A DNA stretch of 64,000 nt, taken from positions 1-64,000 of the forward strand of contig DASPMW010000109.1 of the NCBI GenBank assembly GCA_035626855.1, given 5' to 3'. Positions 53,487 to 64,000 of this stretch are shown piece after piece. Positions within the stretch are counted from its first letter, which is position 1, and each line of letters starts with the position of its first letter. Position numbers and translations under genes: made by a program. This DNA is from JAPWJZ01 sp035626855 (GTDB taxonomy: Bacteria > Pseudomonadota > Alphaproteobacteria > Micavibrionales > UBA2020). The notes beneath the pieces are model-generated. The model saw nothing but the letters and a program-made list of their open reading frames with translations, was not told where the DNA came from and did not search any database.

Positions 53487-53563
53487 GGCTTGTTTTCCGA
53501 GTTGGTTAAGCGGCGTCTTTTTTAACATATTGAATGGGTTGCAGCCAAGAAATAACCTGATTA

Positions 53564-53592
53564 TTGACATAATTATCGGGTAAAGCTAGGTT
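53564..53592 (+). promoter_or_regulatory. Promoter giving a leaderless or near-leaderless transcript
   Basis: Perfect TTGACA (53564-53569), 17 bases, then TAGGTT (53587-53592). The ATG of the next gene begins only 7 bases after the -10 box, at the expected transcript start. It is divergent from the dehydrogenase gene start at 53486. Confidence 0.55.
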
Positions 53593-53598
53593 ATTGTG

Positions 53599-53979
53599 AT
53601 GAAAAACCCGCTGCAAAATCTGTCGAAGGGCGTTAAATCGCTGTTCAACCTTGTCGTCAAGGGCGAAAGCCTTCAGGACACTGCCCGCAAACCCGATGCA
53701 ATTGCCGCCCTGGTGGCCGCATCGGCGCCTTCTTTCGCGGGTTCGGGCGAGGAAGACTACGCAAAGACGCCTGCGGCAGCGCTCAAGCGCATACGCACCA
53801 AGGATCTTGAAACCCTTGTCGAGCACAAGGTTGCCGTCGGGCTTGATCCGCGCCTGGGCGAGCAGGGGTTGACGACGCGCGAAAAGCCGGTGAATGCGGT
53901 TTATTACAGCCGCGGCAAAAGCGGCGGCACGCTTGCCCTGCCGGACTTCAGGGATGGATTCTCCCTTCAACGCGCGTGA
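53599..53979 (+). CDS. Hypothetical protein, overlapping small-gene pair (first)
   Basis: 126 residues from ATG 53599, where a GTG three bases earlier is an alternative. The protein is charged (MKNPLQNLSKGVKSLFNLVV; KTPAAALKRIRTKDLETLV), with no membrane segment and no family. The C-terminal DFRDGFSLQRA overlaps the next gene by 26 bases in another frame. See the promoter entry: translation probably begins at the transcript's 5' end. Confidence 0.55.
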   Translation: MKNPLQNLSKGVKSLFNLVVKGESLQDTARKPDAIAALVAASAPSFAGSGEEDYAKTPAAALKRIRTKDLETLVEHKVAVGLDPRLGEQGLTTREKPVNAVYYSRGKSGGTLALPDFRDGFSLQRA

Positions 53980-54178
53980 GATCATTCAGGGTCTTGCCAC
54001 GCGTTTCCGGGAGGGGGACACGCTGCCCGACGGGCAGACGCTTTATGCCGCGCAGGTAACGCAGGCGGCGGCGCGCACGGTCGTCACCTATACGAACTGG
54101 TATGTGGCGGAGAGATTCCCCGATACGTCGCTGCTGAAAAATCCCGGGCTCAAAAATCCGCCGGCGCCGCGCCTTTAG
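53954..54178 (+). CDS. Hypothetical protein, overlapping small-gene pair (second)
   Basis: 74 residues from ATG 53954, whose ribosome site (CAGGG) lies inside the first gene. It reads REIIQGLATRFREGDTLPDG, then AAQVTQAAARTVVTYTNWYV, ending Pro-rich. It is helical with no membrane segment, and the family is unknown. It converges with the HNH-like gene, 8 bases apart. Confidence 0.5.
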   Translation: MDSPFNAREIIQGLATRFREGDTLPDGQTLYAAQVTQAAARTVVTYTNWYVAERFPDTSLLKNPGLKNPPAPRL

Positions 54179-54186
54179 ACAGCCTG

Positions 54187-55632
54187 TTAGCGCGTGCCCG
54201 GCTTCTTCACCCGGCTGCCGTCATTGCCCTTGCGGAAATTGTTTTTGCGGAACTGCTTTTTGTCGTCGTTGTCGTTGACGGGATTGGCCGCCCGGCGCAC
54301 GCGGTCGGCGTCGCGCAGCTGGGTCGCAACGCGGTTGAAATCGGCATCGAGTTGGCGGAAGGTCGAGACCATCTCCGCCGCTTCCGGCACGGGCAGCGCC
54401 GCGATATCGGCGCGTAGGTTTCGCACCTCCTCCGATTGGTAGAAACGCAGCAGATCGAAGAAGGCGTCTTTTTCGAACGGACGCTCGAGCGACTGGGTCG
54501 TCTTGCGGTAAAGGGCAGCGACGCTATAGGTGAGGTCTTCGATGCCGGGACGCACCAGGCCGTTGACGAAGTCGCTCGCCGCCGGATCTTTGGCGACTGC
54601 GTCGTTGAACGCCTTGCGCAATCCGCCTTTTTTCTGCCGCGCCTGCGCATCGGCAAGTTCGGCGACGGTGGTTTTTTCCGCCTCCGCCGCGTCTATGAAG
54701 TCACGCACGACCGCGCGCACGGGCGCCAAGCGCTTGAGCTCCGCGATTTCCTGGGTCATCGTCGATGCGACATACTGCGCGTGATAGATGACCAGCGGCT
54801 TTTTCTGCAGGCCCTCGAGCGGGCTGCCCTTGGGCTGCGGCTGCGCGACGAAGCCGTGATGCTGCTCGTTGCGCTCGGGCACCATCATCAGGATCCATTT
54901 GCCCTTCTGGAAGGGCATGTCGCTTGCCACCTGAAGGTCGTTCAGCTTGTTTTTGTATTCATGCACCTGCTCGGGCAGCAGCACGAAGTTGCCGAGGTGA
55001 TTGACGTCGTAAGTAACGCGGTTGCCGTTATCCGGATCAGGGGAGCGCGTCTTGCCCATCATGCCGGAGCCCGCGCGCTCGACGATATGATCGACGTTGA
55101 GCCGGTAATACGTGCCCTTGCCGTCGGACGGATCGAGGCCGCCCTTCATCCGCTCGATGCCGGCATCGGGAATGCCCAGCGCGCGCAGGTCGTCGGCGTA
55201 ATTTTCGCCGAGGAATTTCAGGAAGCGCGGGCGGACGCTGTAGGAATATTCCTGCTTGATGGCGTTGTTTTCATCGGTCGTGATGCGGGAATAAAACGTG
55301 GGTACCAGCTTGAAGCCGTGCGGGACGTCGTTCAGCAGATCCTCGAACATCTGCTGGTTTTCCGTCGCCTGCTTCACATCCTTGCGGCGCTGTTCGATGG
55401 TGCGCTCGTTCTCGGGGTCGGCGGCGTCAAGCCAAGCCTGCGCGGCGAGGACTTCCTTTGAAAGGCGGAGACGGGTTTTCTCGATAAGGTCGTCGGCGGT
55501 GGGGGCGGGAGGAATGGGCGTTTTTTGTTCGCCGAAACCCGGCGCGCCTGTGATCTGGGTTATCGTGTCGGCTGAAACGCGTTTCGCCAAATCCCGTACT
55601 CCCGTAACTACATTTATGTAAGTAGTGAGCAC
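54187..55632 (-). CDS. Large hypothetical protein with HNH-like segment
   Basis: 481 residues, no family certain. Residues 179-230 read NVDHIVERAGSG, then VNHLGNFVLLPEQVHEYKNKLN: D181-H182, N211-H212, N215, H224 and N228, the order of an HNH/beta-beta-alpha-metal site (DH, N, H). The rest is helical (TIEQRRKDVKQATENQQMF; EKTTVAELADAQARQ) with a Lys/Arg/Asn-rich tail (KKQFRKNNFRKGNDGSRVKK). If nuclease-like, it lacks a recognisable partner. No signal peptide is seen. Confidence 0.6.
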   Translation of the reverse strand: MLTTYINVVTGVRDLAKRVSADTITQITGAPGFGEQKTPIPPAPTADDLIEKTRLRLSKEVLAAQAWLDAADPENERTIEQRRKDVKQATENQQMFEDLLNDVPHGFKLVPTFYSRITTDENNAIKQEYSYSVRPRFLKFLGENYADDLRALGIPDAGIERMKGGLDPSDGKGTYYRLNVDHIVERAGSGMMGKTRSPDPDNGNRVTYDVNHLGNFVLLPEQVHEYKNKLNDLQVASDMPFQKGKWILMMVPERNEQHHGFVAQPQPKGSPLEGLQKKPLVIYHAQYVASTMTQEIAELKRLAPVRAVVRDFIDAAEAEKTTVAELADAQARQKKGGLRKAFNDAVAKDPAASDFVNGLVRPGIEDLTYSVAALYRKTTQSLERPFEKDAFFDLLRFYQSEEVRNLRADIAALPVPEAAEMVSTFRQLDADFNRVATQLRDADRVRRAANPVNDNDDKKQFRKNNFRKGNDGSRVKKPGTR

Positions 55633-55794
55633 AACATATCAGGCTTTCCGGTAAATTCAATCTGGAAATGAACGAATGTCCATGTATAAGCGTGGAAAAA
55701 CGCTGTCACTTAAAGTTTTTTGCGCGAAGCATTCTCAACTGGCGCTTGTTGCAGGGCAACAGAAGCCGCTTTAGTGGGGTCGGCGATTCGGAAG

Positions 55795-56481
55795 TCAGCC
55801 GAAGGTTTTTTCCCAGTTCGCTTTCAGCCCCTTGTCCACGTCCTGCATCGACACCTTCACGCCAAGCCTGGCGAGCGACGTGACGCCATGTTCGGTGATG
55901 CCGCAGGGAACGATGCCGTTGTAATGCGAGAGATCGGGATTCACATTGAGCGCAATGCCGTGATAGCTGACCCATTTTCGTACGCGCACGCCGATGGCCG
56001 CGATTTTTGCCTCGCCCTTCCCGCCGTGCTTTTTCATGTCGATCCAGACGCCGATGCGCCCCTCGCGCCGCTCGCCCGCGATATCCCATGTCTGCAGCGT
56101 ATCGATCATCCAGCCTTCGAGCTTGTGGATGTAGTCGCGCAGGTCGGGGTTGCGTTTTTGCAGGTCGAGCATGGCATAGGCGATACGCTGGCCGGGGCCG
56201 TGATAGGTGTATTCGCCGCCGCGGCCCGCGCTGTAAACCGGGAAGCGCGGGTTGAGCAGGTCGGAGGGTTTCGCGCTGGTGCCCGCCGTGTAAACCGGCG
56301 GATGCTCGAGCAGCCAGACATATTCATTTTCCGCCTTGTCGCGGATGAGCGCAGCCTTCGCCTCCATGAATGCGAGTGCGCGGTCATAAGGAACAGGGCG
56401 GTCTTCCGACTGCCAGTCCACCTTGTAGACGGGCTTTTTAGGTGTGGCGCTTTTGGTCGCCGCTTTTTGCGCGAGGGCCAT
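55795..56481 (-). CDS. lipB: Octanoyltransferase LipB
   Basis: 228 residues from the ATG at 56479-56481 (GGAAAGCG ahead); an earlier start would add 27 residues. Motifs: EHPPVYTAGTS, RGGEYTYHGPGQRIAYAMLDL, and the catalytic Cys in GIVPCGITEHGVTSL with the Lys of KIAAIGVRVRKWVSYHG. It moves octanoyl from ACP to lipoyl domains, where LipA (not seen here) adds sulfur. Family length is about 210-230. Confidence 0.95.
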   Translation of the reverse strand: MALAQKAATKSATPKKPVYKVDWQSEDRPVPYDRALAFMEAKAALIRDKAENEYVWLLEHPPVYTAGTSAKPSDLLNPRFPVYSAGRGGEYTYHGPGQRIAYAMLDLQKRNPDLRDYIHKLEGWMIDTLQTWDIAGERREGRIGVWIDMKKHGGKGEAKIAAIGVRVRKWVSYHGIALNVNPDLSHYNGIVPCGITEHGVTSLARLGVKVSMQDVDKGLKANWEKTFG

Positions 56482-56660
56482 CTGAAAATCGCTTTCCGTG
56501 CTGAAATAGAATGCGGGTAACATAATCCACGGGCGGAAAACGGGGAAGCCCCCTTGACTCATCGAGCGGGGGTATTTAGAAAAATAAGGTATCTTTTCGG
56601 TAAATTATTGGTTTTTTACAATATTCTGTAAAGCCACAGGCCCGCGACGGAGGAATTGCC

Positions 56661-57203
56661 ATGTTCAGGAAGATGTTCAATCGCGCCGCCGATTCTTTCG
56701 ACCAGGTCGACCAGATGGTGACCCGCAAGCTGCCGATCCCGGATCTCGAGAATACCGACAAGAACATCCAGTTCACCGCGACGCGCGACAAGCTGGGCCA
56801 CTGGACCATCACGAGCAAGCACAACCTCCGCAACGTGACCTACGGCCTGCAGCAGGTGAGCCATGCCTTCACCGCCGCTGTTGAAAAACATACGGGCCGC
56901 AAGCCGGGCGACGATCTGGAGATGAATTTCGATTCCGCCTTCCTGATCCTCAAGGACATGGAAGAATCATTGCTGAAATACCGCGCGACCGCAGCCGGCG
57001 AAGAGCCGAAGCACCATTACATGGCGGCTTACCGCCTGCTGCCGGAGAAATTCCGCGAAGGCCTCGACGACCTGTTCTTCAACCGCACGGAGAAAAAAGG
57101 CCAGATTTTGCCTTCAAAAGCGCAGAATGCGGCCGCGCAGCCGGCTTCGCGCCACCAGAACCCGCCCAAACCGGGTCCGGTCAATCCCGGCCGCCCGAAC
57201 TAA
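56661..57203 (+). CDS. Hypothetical soluble protein
   Basis: 180 residues, family not recognised. It starts MFRKMFNRAADSFDQVDQMV with a strong GGAGG ahead. A central region (TATRDKLGHWTITSKHNLRN, VTYGLQQVSHAFTAAVEKH) and a helix are followed by a Pro/Asn-rich tail (PPKPGPVNPGRPN). There is no membrane segment. It stands alone between lipB and tRNA-Leu(GAG). Confidence 0.6.
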   Translation: MFRKMFNRAADSFDQVDQMVTRKLPIPDLENTDKNIQFTATRDKLGHWTITSKHNLRNVTYGLQQVSHAFTAAVEKHTGRKPGDDLEMNFDSAFLILKDMEESLLKYRATAAGEEPKHHYMAAYRLLPEKFREGLDDLFFNRTEKKGQILPSKAQNAAAQPASRHQNPPKPGPVNPGRPN

Positions 57204-57274
57204 GCCCGGAATCCTTGCACTTGACGGTCGCAGGCACTATCTGATATTGCAATACGGTAATTTGGTTTACCTAC

Positions 57275-57359
57275 GCGGTCGTGGCGGAATTGGTAGACGC
57301 ACTACCTTGAGGTGGTAGCGGGGCGACCCGTGAAAGTTCGAGTCTTTTCGACCGCACCA
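57275..57359 (+). tRNA. tRNA-Leu (anticodon GAG)
   Basis: Acceptor GCGGTCG/CGACCGC with discriminator A and encoded CCA. The anticodon stem CTACC/GGTAG encloses TTGAGGT, giving GAG for CUC/CUU. A long variable arm (GCGGGGCGACCCG region) and T loop TTCGAGT complete the class II form. A terminator follows. Confidence 0.97.
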
Positions 57360-57361
57360 TT

Positions 57362-57400
57362 ATCCCCCTTGGCGCTGCTTCGGCAGCCCGGGGGGATTTT
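57362..57400 (+). terminator. Terminator after tRNA-Leu(GAG)
   Basis: Outer stem ATCCCCC/GGGGGAT and an inner GCTGC-TTCG-GCAGC hairpin are followed by TTTTC. The tRNA ends just ahead. Confidence 0.8.
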
Positions 57401-57518
57401 CTTTTCGGGGCTCGATTGCGGCGACCACAGCCGCTCCATTTGAATCCCTTTCTTATCAAAACCATGCTAACCTTTCTTGGGTCGGCATTCGCCGTTACCG
57501 GTCCCCCGGAGTTCGAAA

Positions 57519-59873
<2,355 letters not shown>

Positions 59874-59884
59874 AGCCGCACGCG

Positions 59885-61312
59885 ATGGAAGAGGAAGATA
59901 AAAAACCCGACCTGCACCTCGACCCGCTTCCGCCGCCGGACAGCGATGAAGATGATGACGACGAACACCAGGTCGGCTTGTCCGACGATTTCATCGCCGA
60001 GATTCGCGAGCTGCTGGACCAGAGCTATACGGACCGCATCCAGGAGCTTTGCCGCGACCTGTCAGCACCCGATGCAGCCGAGCTGCTGACCAAGGTGTCT
60101 GCCGCCGAGCGCCGTCAGCTAGCGGAAATTCTGGAAGAAGACATTCCGCCCGAAACCTTTTCCTACCTCGATCACGAGATGATGAACGACCTGCTGGAAA
60201 GCATGTCGGGCGCGCATGTCGCGGCGATCGTCAACGAGCTGGAATCGGACGATGCGCTGCGCATGATCGACGATCTTGACGAGGAGCGGCGGCACGAAAT
60301 CATGCGCCACCTGTCGCGTAAGATGCGCGCGGCGGTCGAAGAAGGCCTGACATTCCCCGAAGATTCGGCAGGGCGGATGATGCAGCGCGAATTCGTCGCC
60401 ATTCCGCAGTTTTGGACCGTCGGCAAGATCGTCGATTACCTGCGCGCGGCCGCCGACGCGCTGCCGGACAAATTCTACGATATCTTCATCGTCGATCCCA
60501 TGCACCGCTTCGTCGGCGCGGTCACGCTGTCTTCCGTCCTCTGCGCCCAGCGCCCCGTGAAGGTCGATACATTGGTCAGCGAAGAGCATGTGACGATCCC
60601 GGTCGACATGGATCGGGAGCAGGTTGCCTTCCAGTTCCGGCGGAAGGACCTGCTGTCGGCGCCCGTCGTCGACGGCGACAATCGGCTGATCGGCGTGATC
60701 ACCGTTGACGATATCGTCGACGTTATCGACGAAGTGGCGCAGGAAGACTTCCTGAAGCTCGGGGGCGTGAGCGACAGCGACATCAACCGCTCCGCCGTCT
60801 CGACCGCCAAGGCGCGCTCCAGCTGGCTGTTCATCAACCTGTTCACTGCCTTTCTTGCCTCCTTCGTCATCGGTATGTTCGAGGCCTCAATCGAAAAGGT
60901 CGTCGCGCTCGCGGTGCTCATGCCGATCGTCGCCTCGATGGGGGGCAATGCGGGCACGCAGGCGCTTGCCGTCCTTGTGCGGGCGCTTGCGACAAAGGAA
61001 GTTTCGGCCGCCAACGCGTGGCGCGTGGTGGGCAAGGAATGCCTCGTCGGCCTTCTGAACGGCATCGCCTTTGCCCTGGTTCTTGGCGCCGCGGTCGCCT
61101 GGTGGTATAGCGACCCGAAACTGGGCGCGGTCATCGCGGCGGCAATGGTCCTCAACCTGTTTGCCGCAGGCCTGTTTGGCGCGCTGATTCCGGTCGCGCT
61201 GGCGCGGTTCGGCATGGATCCTGCGCCGTCCTCCGGCGTCCTCCTGACCACGGTCACGGATGTCGTGGGTTTTCTGGCCTTCCTTGGCCTCGCGACCTTT
61301 TTTCTACTGTAG
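59885..61312 (+). CDS. mgtE: Magnesium transporter MgtE
   Basis: 475 residues. A long acidic N-terminus (about 1-35), the MgtE N superhelical domain (about 40-140), paired CBS domains (150-265, with VDDIVDVIDE) and five membrane helices (290-475) with SMGGNAGTQALAVLVRALA. The CBS and N domains sense cytoplasmic Mg2+ and close the pore when it is high. No M-box riboswitch was seen before it. It follows maeB after 11 bases, probably in one transcript. Confidence 0.95.
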   Translation: MEEEDKKPDLHLDPLPPPDSDEDDDDEHQVGLSDDFIAEIRELLDQSYTDRIQELCRDLSAPDAAELLTKVSAAERRQLAEILEEDIPPETFSYLDHEMMNDLLESMSGAHVAAIVNELESDDALRMIDDLDEERRHEIMRHLSRKMRAAVEEGLTFPEDSAGRMMQREFVAIPQFWTVGKIVDYLRAAADALPDKFYDIFIVDPMHRFVGAVTLSSVLCAQRPVKVDTLVSEEHVTIPVDMDREQVAFQFRRKDLLSAPVVDGDNRLIGVITVDDIVDVIDEVAQEDFLKLGGVSDSDINRSAVSTAKARSSWLFINLFTAFLASFVIGMFEASIEKVVALAVLMPIVASMGGNAGTQALAVLVRALATKEVSAANAWRVVGKECLVGLLNGIAFALVLGAAVAWWYSDPKLGAVIAAAMVLNLFAAGLFGALIPVALARFGMDPAPSSGVLLTTVTDVVGFLAFLGLATFFLL

Positions 61313-61354
61313 AATCAATTTGCATAACAGGTTTCGGCGCCCTATAGTTTTGCG

Positions 61355-61762
61355 ATGCAAGACGACGCCAAAACCTTCCTGATGTTCTGCGAGAACAATG
61401 ATGCCGCAATGATGGCGCTATGCCTGCGTGAAAATCCCGCACTTGTTGACGTTAAGGATTCGCACGGTACCCCTGCCCTTCACAAGGCGGTCGAGATCGC
61501 CGGCATCGAGGCCGTTGAAGTGCTGCTCAAAAATAACGTGGATACGCGGGCGACGGATGAATTCAACCGCACCGCCGCCGATCTGGCCCGGTTGCTGAAC
61601 TTCACGCAGATCGCGCTGATGATCGACACGGTCGAGCGCGTAAAGGCAAAGGAAGGCGACAAGCACGCTTTTCGCGCCGAGTTCGAGCAGGCGATCCGCG
61701 GCTTTGAAAAGGGCAACGCCTCGATGACAGTGCCGAGGCACAAATACCGCTGGAAAAAGTGA
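61355..61762 (+). CDS. Ankyrin-repeat protein
   Basis: 135 residues. Two ankyrin-like units are visible (DSHGTPALHKAVEIAGIEAVEVLLKN and DEFNRTAADLARLLNFTQIALM) after an N-terminal helix pair (FCENNDAAMMALCLRENPAL). The tail ends HKYRWKK. A small protein-binding partner is likely; the target is unknown. Confidence 0.75.
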   Translation: MQDDAKTFLMFCENNDAAMMALCLRENPALVDVKDSHGTPALHKAVEIAGIEAVEVLLKNNVDTRATDEFNRTAADLARLLNFTQIALMIDTVERVKAKEGDKHAFRAEFEQAIRGFEKGNASMTVPRHKYRWKK

Positions 61763-61831
61763 TTCCGTAAATAACCTTGCCTGTCGCGCCTCCGCGCCGA
61801 TTTGGCTAAGGTATCGCGAAGGAGCAAAACC

Positions 61832-63055
61832 ATGACGCAGCCCGCAAGAAAAGAGTCTTCCATGTCCAAGGAAAGCTACACCGCCCAAGCGCTCGACTAC
61901 CCGTCGCTGAAATTCCAGCTGGGCGAGCATGCCGATATGCTGCGCGAAGCGGTGCGGAATTTCGCGCAGGGCGAACTCGCCCCAATCGCCGCGCAAGTAG
62001 ATCATGACAATGAATTCCCGAACCACCTCTGGCCGAAATTCGGCGAGCTGGGCCTGCTTGGCATCACGGTCGAGGAAGAATATGGCGGCTCCGCCATGGG
62101 CTATATCGAGCATATCATCGCGATGGAGGAAATCTCCCGCGCTTCTGCTTCGATCGGCCTTTCCTACGGGGCATTTTCGAACCTCTGCGTCAACCAGATC
62201 CGCCTGAACGGCACCGAAGCCCAGAAGAAAAAATACCTGCCCGACCTCTGCGCGGGCCGCAAGATCGGCGCGCTCGCGATGAGCGAGCCTGGCGCCGGTT
62301 CCGACGTCGTATCCATGAAACTGAAGGCCGAGAAAAAAGGCGACCACTACGTGCTGAATGGCACGAAAATGTGGATCACCAACGGGCCCGACGCACATAC
62401 GCTCGTCGTCTATGCCAAGACCGACGTGAATGCCGGCTCCAAAGGAATGACCGCCTTCATCATCGAAAAAGGCTTCAAGGGCTTTTCGACGGCGCAGAAG
62501 CTCGACAAGCTGGGCATGCGGGGTTCCAACACCTGCGAGCTTGTTTTCCAGGACTGCGAAGTGCCGGAGGAAAACGTGCTGAATGCTGTCGGCAAGGGCG
62601 TCAACGTGCTGATGAGCGGGCTCGATTACGAGCGCGCGGTGCTCGCGGGCGGGCCGCTTGGCATCATGCAGGCCTGCATGGACGTCGTGCTGCCCTATGT
62701 GCATGAGCGCAAGCAGTTCGGCCAGAGCATCGGTGAATTCCAGCTGATGCAGGGCAAGATCGCCGATATGTATGTCGCGCTGAATACCGCGCGCGCCTAT
62801 GTGTATGCCGTCGGCCAGGCTTGCGACCGCAAGGAAGTGACGCGCAAGGACGCGGCGGGCGCGATTCTTTATTCCGCCGAGAAGGCGACGTGGATGGCGC
62901 TGGAGGCAATCCAGGCCTTGGGCGGCAACGGCTATATCAACGATTACCCGACCGGCCGCCTGCTGCGCGACGCCAAGCTCTATGAAATCGGCGCGGGCAC
63001 CAGCGAGATCAGGCGCATGCTGATCGGCCGCGAGTTGTTCAAAGAGACGACGTGA
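61832..63055 (+). CDS. Isovaleryl-CoA dehydrogenase-type acyl-CoA dehydrogenase
   Basis: 407 residues from ATG 61832, chosen for AAGGAG seven bases upstream; starts at 61802 and 61862 are alternatives. FAD-enzyme motifs: AMSEPGAGSDVVSM, KMWITNGPDAHTLVV, and the catalytic Glu in LDYERAVLAGGPLGIM, at the position of human IVD Glu254, which points to isovaleryl-CoA over other substrates; QALGGNGYINDYPTGRLLRDAKLYEIGAGTSEI is near the end. It feeds leucine breakdown. Enzymes for the next steps are not in this window. The following gene starts 4 bases into its stop (GTGA). Confidence 0.9.
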   Translation: MTQPARKESSMSKESYTAQALDYPSLKFQLGEHADMLREAVRNFAQGELAPIAAQVDHDNEFPNHLWPKFGELGLLGITVEEEYGGSAMGYIEHIIAMEEISRASASIGLSYGAFSNLCVNQIRLNGTEAQKKKYLPDLCAGRKIGALAMSEPGAGSDVVSMKLKAEKKGDHYVLNGTKMWITNGPDAHTLVVYAKTDVNAGSKGMTAFIIEKGFKGFSTAQKLDKLGMRGSNTCELVFQDCEVPEENVLNAVGKGVNVLMSGLDYERAVLAGGPLGIMQACMDVVLPYVHERKQFGQSIGEFQLMQGKIADMYVALNTARAYVYAVGQACDRKEVTRKDAAGAILYSAEKATWMALEAIQALGGNGYINDYPTGRLLRDAKLYEIGAGTSEIRRMLIGRELFKETT

Positions 63056-63693
63056 CGGCGCGGGCGATCATCGCGGCTGTCGTTGTTGCCGCCCTGCTTG
63101 CGGGCGGAGCTTTTTTTTGGCATCGCCGCGTTGCGCCGACCGAACAAGCGGTTCAGCCTCCGCCGCAGCCCGCCGCGCCGGTTGCCGAAACCGTCCCCTT
63201 GCCGGCCCCCAGATTGTGGAAGCTCACCACCGAAGTCGGCTGCCTGGCGGCGGAGGCATTCCGGTACGAACAGGCGGATGCGAAACTGTTCGGCCACTGG
63301 AAACCTATCGGCGTACTGGTCGCCAATCAATGCGCGGAGCCGCGGGTTTTCACCGATATCAAGACGTCGATGACCGCGCGGGAATATGTTTCATCTCATC
63401 TGCCGCAGCGCGTCGTTTTGCTGAAGGACGCGGCGGCGCGGGTTGTTTCGCTGTCCCGCGGTGGCAGGATCTGCACGAGCGGCGAACCGCTGCCGGAAGC
63501 CTGCCGCGAAGTGCCGGTTGCGCCGGGCGAACAGATCTTCTTCGAGGTTGCCGACCAGACCTGGTTTTCGCTGCGTCTTGCCGGCGACAAACGCATAGAA
63601 GGCTTTTTCGGCTTTCCCCAGGATCCGACCAAGCCGCGGCCCATCTCGAAAATGCCCGAAATGGGTTTTGGCCTGGAATCGAAGAAACGCTAA
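63052..63693 (+). CDS. Membrane-anchored protein of unknown function
   Basis: 213 residues from GTG 63052, overlapping the upstream stop (GTGA). N-terminal helix (AIIAAVVVAALLAGGAFFW, about 5-23) then a Pro-rich spacer and a periplasmic domain (LTTEVGCLAAEAFRYEQADAK; VVLLKDAAARVVSLSRGGRICTSG) with four cysteines that could form disulfides. No family is recognised. It ends within 4 bases of the partial gene on the other strand. Confidence 0.6.
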   Translation: MTARAIIAAVVVAALLAGGAFFWHRRVAPTEQAVQPPPQPAAPVAETVPLPAPRLWKLTTEVGCLAAEAFRYEQADAKLFGHWKPIGVLVANQCAEPRVFTDIKTSMTAREYVSSHLPQRVVLLKDAAARVVSLSRGGRICTSGEPLPEACREVPVAPGEQIFFEVADQTWFSLRLAGDKRIEGFFGFPQDPTKPRPISKMPEMGFGLESKKR

Positions 63694-64000
63694 AGACCGA
63701 CGCTGTTGCGCAGTCGCCGGAAATAACCGGGTGACTTGGGCTTCGCGTGGCGCGCAGCCGCCGAATTAAAGCGCGCCGAAAGCCCCGTTGTGCGATCGAT
63801 GATCTCGTTGCGCGCCTGTTTGAATTCGGATTGGCTTAAGTCCTTTGCGCGCTGCACCGTGTCTTCAATGAGCGCGAGCGTCTCCTGCGCTTCGCGCGGC
63901 TGTTCACAGAAAAATTTGCGGGCAAGCGCGCTGACGGAAGGAGCCGGGTCATCGCGGTGCAGATAGGTATCGAGCAGACGATCGGTTGGCAGGAATTTAG
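63690..64000 (-). CDS. C-terminal part of an unrecognised protein (partial)
   Basis: An open minus-strand frame enters from the right edge and stops with TAG at 63692-63690. The visible 103 residues include LPTDRLLDTYLHRDDPAPSV, LARKFFCEQPREAQETLALI and ARNEIIDRTTGLSARFNSAA, ending GYFRRLRNSVGL. It looks helical and cytoplasmic. No family is assigned. It converges on the membrane-anchored protein gene, overlapping it by 4 bases. Confidence 0.5.
   Translation of the reverse strand, partial: KFLPTDRLLDTYLHRDDPAPSVSALARKFFCEQPREAQETLALIEDTVQRAKDLSQSEFKQARNEIIDRTTGLSARFNSAAARHAKPKSPGYFRRLRNSVGL

Overview
The window is a gene-dense, GC-rich bacterial chromosome segment, almost certainly from an alphaproteobacterium. 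The evidence is the linked set kdsD-lptC-lptA-lptB-rpoN-hpf-ptsN, a DUF1150 gene paired with hsp20, the cnoX / LON-domain / Trm112-like cluster, a small zf-CHCC protein beside an IscU-like scaffold, a MaeB-type malic enzyme and an IVD-type acyl-CoA dehydrogenase. Many genes without recognisable families, and a large RTX protein, suggest a lineage outside the well-studied orders (Rhodospirillales- or Micavibrionales-like is a guess). No phage, insertion sequence, CRISPR array or plasmid gene was found.

Layout. 1-3.7 kb: end of an unknown gene, pmbA/tldE, a receiver protein with a degenerate GGDEF domain, tRNA-Leu(CAG), a small membrane protein and ribonuclease D. 3.8-10.2 kb: the LPS precursor and export operon, then sigma-54, the ribosome hibernation factor and the nitrogen PTS protein EIIA. 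10.2-14.9 kb, minus strand: DUF1150-hsp20 with a probable RNA thermometer, two unknown genes, an IscU-like/zf-CHCC pair, a membrane protein, cysS and an Smr-like protein. 14.9-23.2 kb, plus strand: a dihydroorotase-like amidohydrolase, a GGDEF-EAL protein, aroA, cmk and rpsA. 23.3-28.5 kb: an unknown 469-residue protein, a duplicated two-hairpin element, and a minus-strand operon in which a polytopic membrane protein and a 62-residue protein precede four overlapping genes for divergent paralogues sharing a KGSYG motif and a C-terminal TAxFxR tail. This array is the best candidate for an undescribed system. 28.7-36.5 kb, minus strand: YgjP-like metallopeptidase, leuA, an AT-rich membrane-anchored nuclease-like gene, the Trm112/LON/CnoX cluster, a tRNA-editing deacylase, a PP2C-like protein and an M20 amidohydrolase.

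36.6-45.4 kb: three unknown plus-strand genes, a 1484-residue RTX protein of about 14 repeat modules, a small unknown gene, a TIGR03032-type protein and a DUF983 protein. 45.5-53.5 kb: a PPOX-fold protein, tRNA-Gly(GCC), a FadN-like beta-oxidation protein with its thiolase, a TerC-family protein and a UDP-sugar dehydrogenase. 53.6-57.2 kb: orphan genes, one with HNH-like residues, around lipB. 57.3-64 kb: tRNA-Leu(GAG), maeB, mgtE, an ankyrin protein, isovaleryl-CoA dehydrogenase, an unknown membrane-anchored protein and the end of an unknown gene.

Central metabolism, envelope biogenesis and translation make up most of the window. Accessory content is concentrated at 11.6-13.2, 24.7-28.5, 31.1-31.9, 36.7-44.9 and 53.6-57.2 kb. 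Unlisted gaps longer than 200 bases: 28517-28734 (AT-rich, no clear signal), 43059-43322 (RTX upstream region, nothing clear) and 50161-50410 (holds a terminator). Base composition was judged by eye, not computed.
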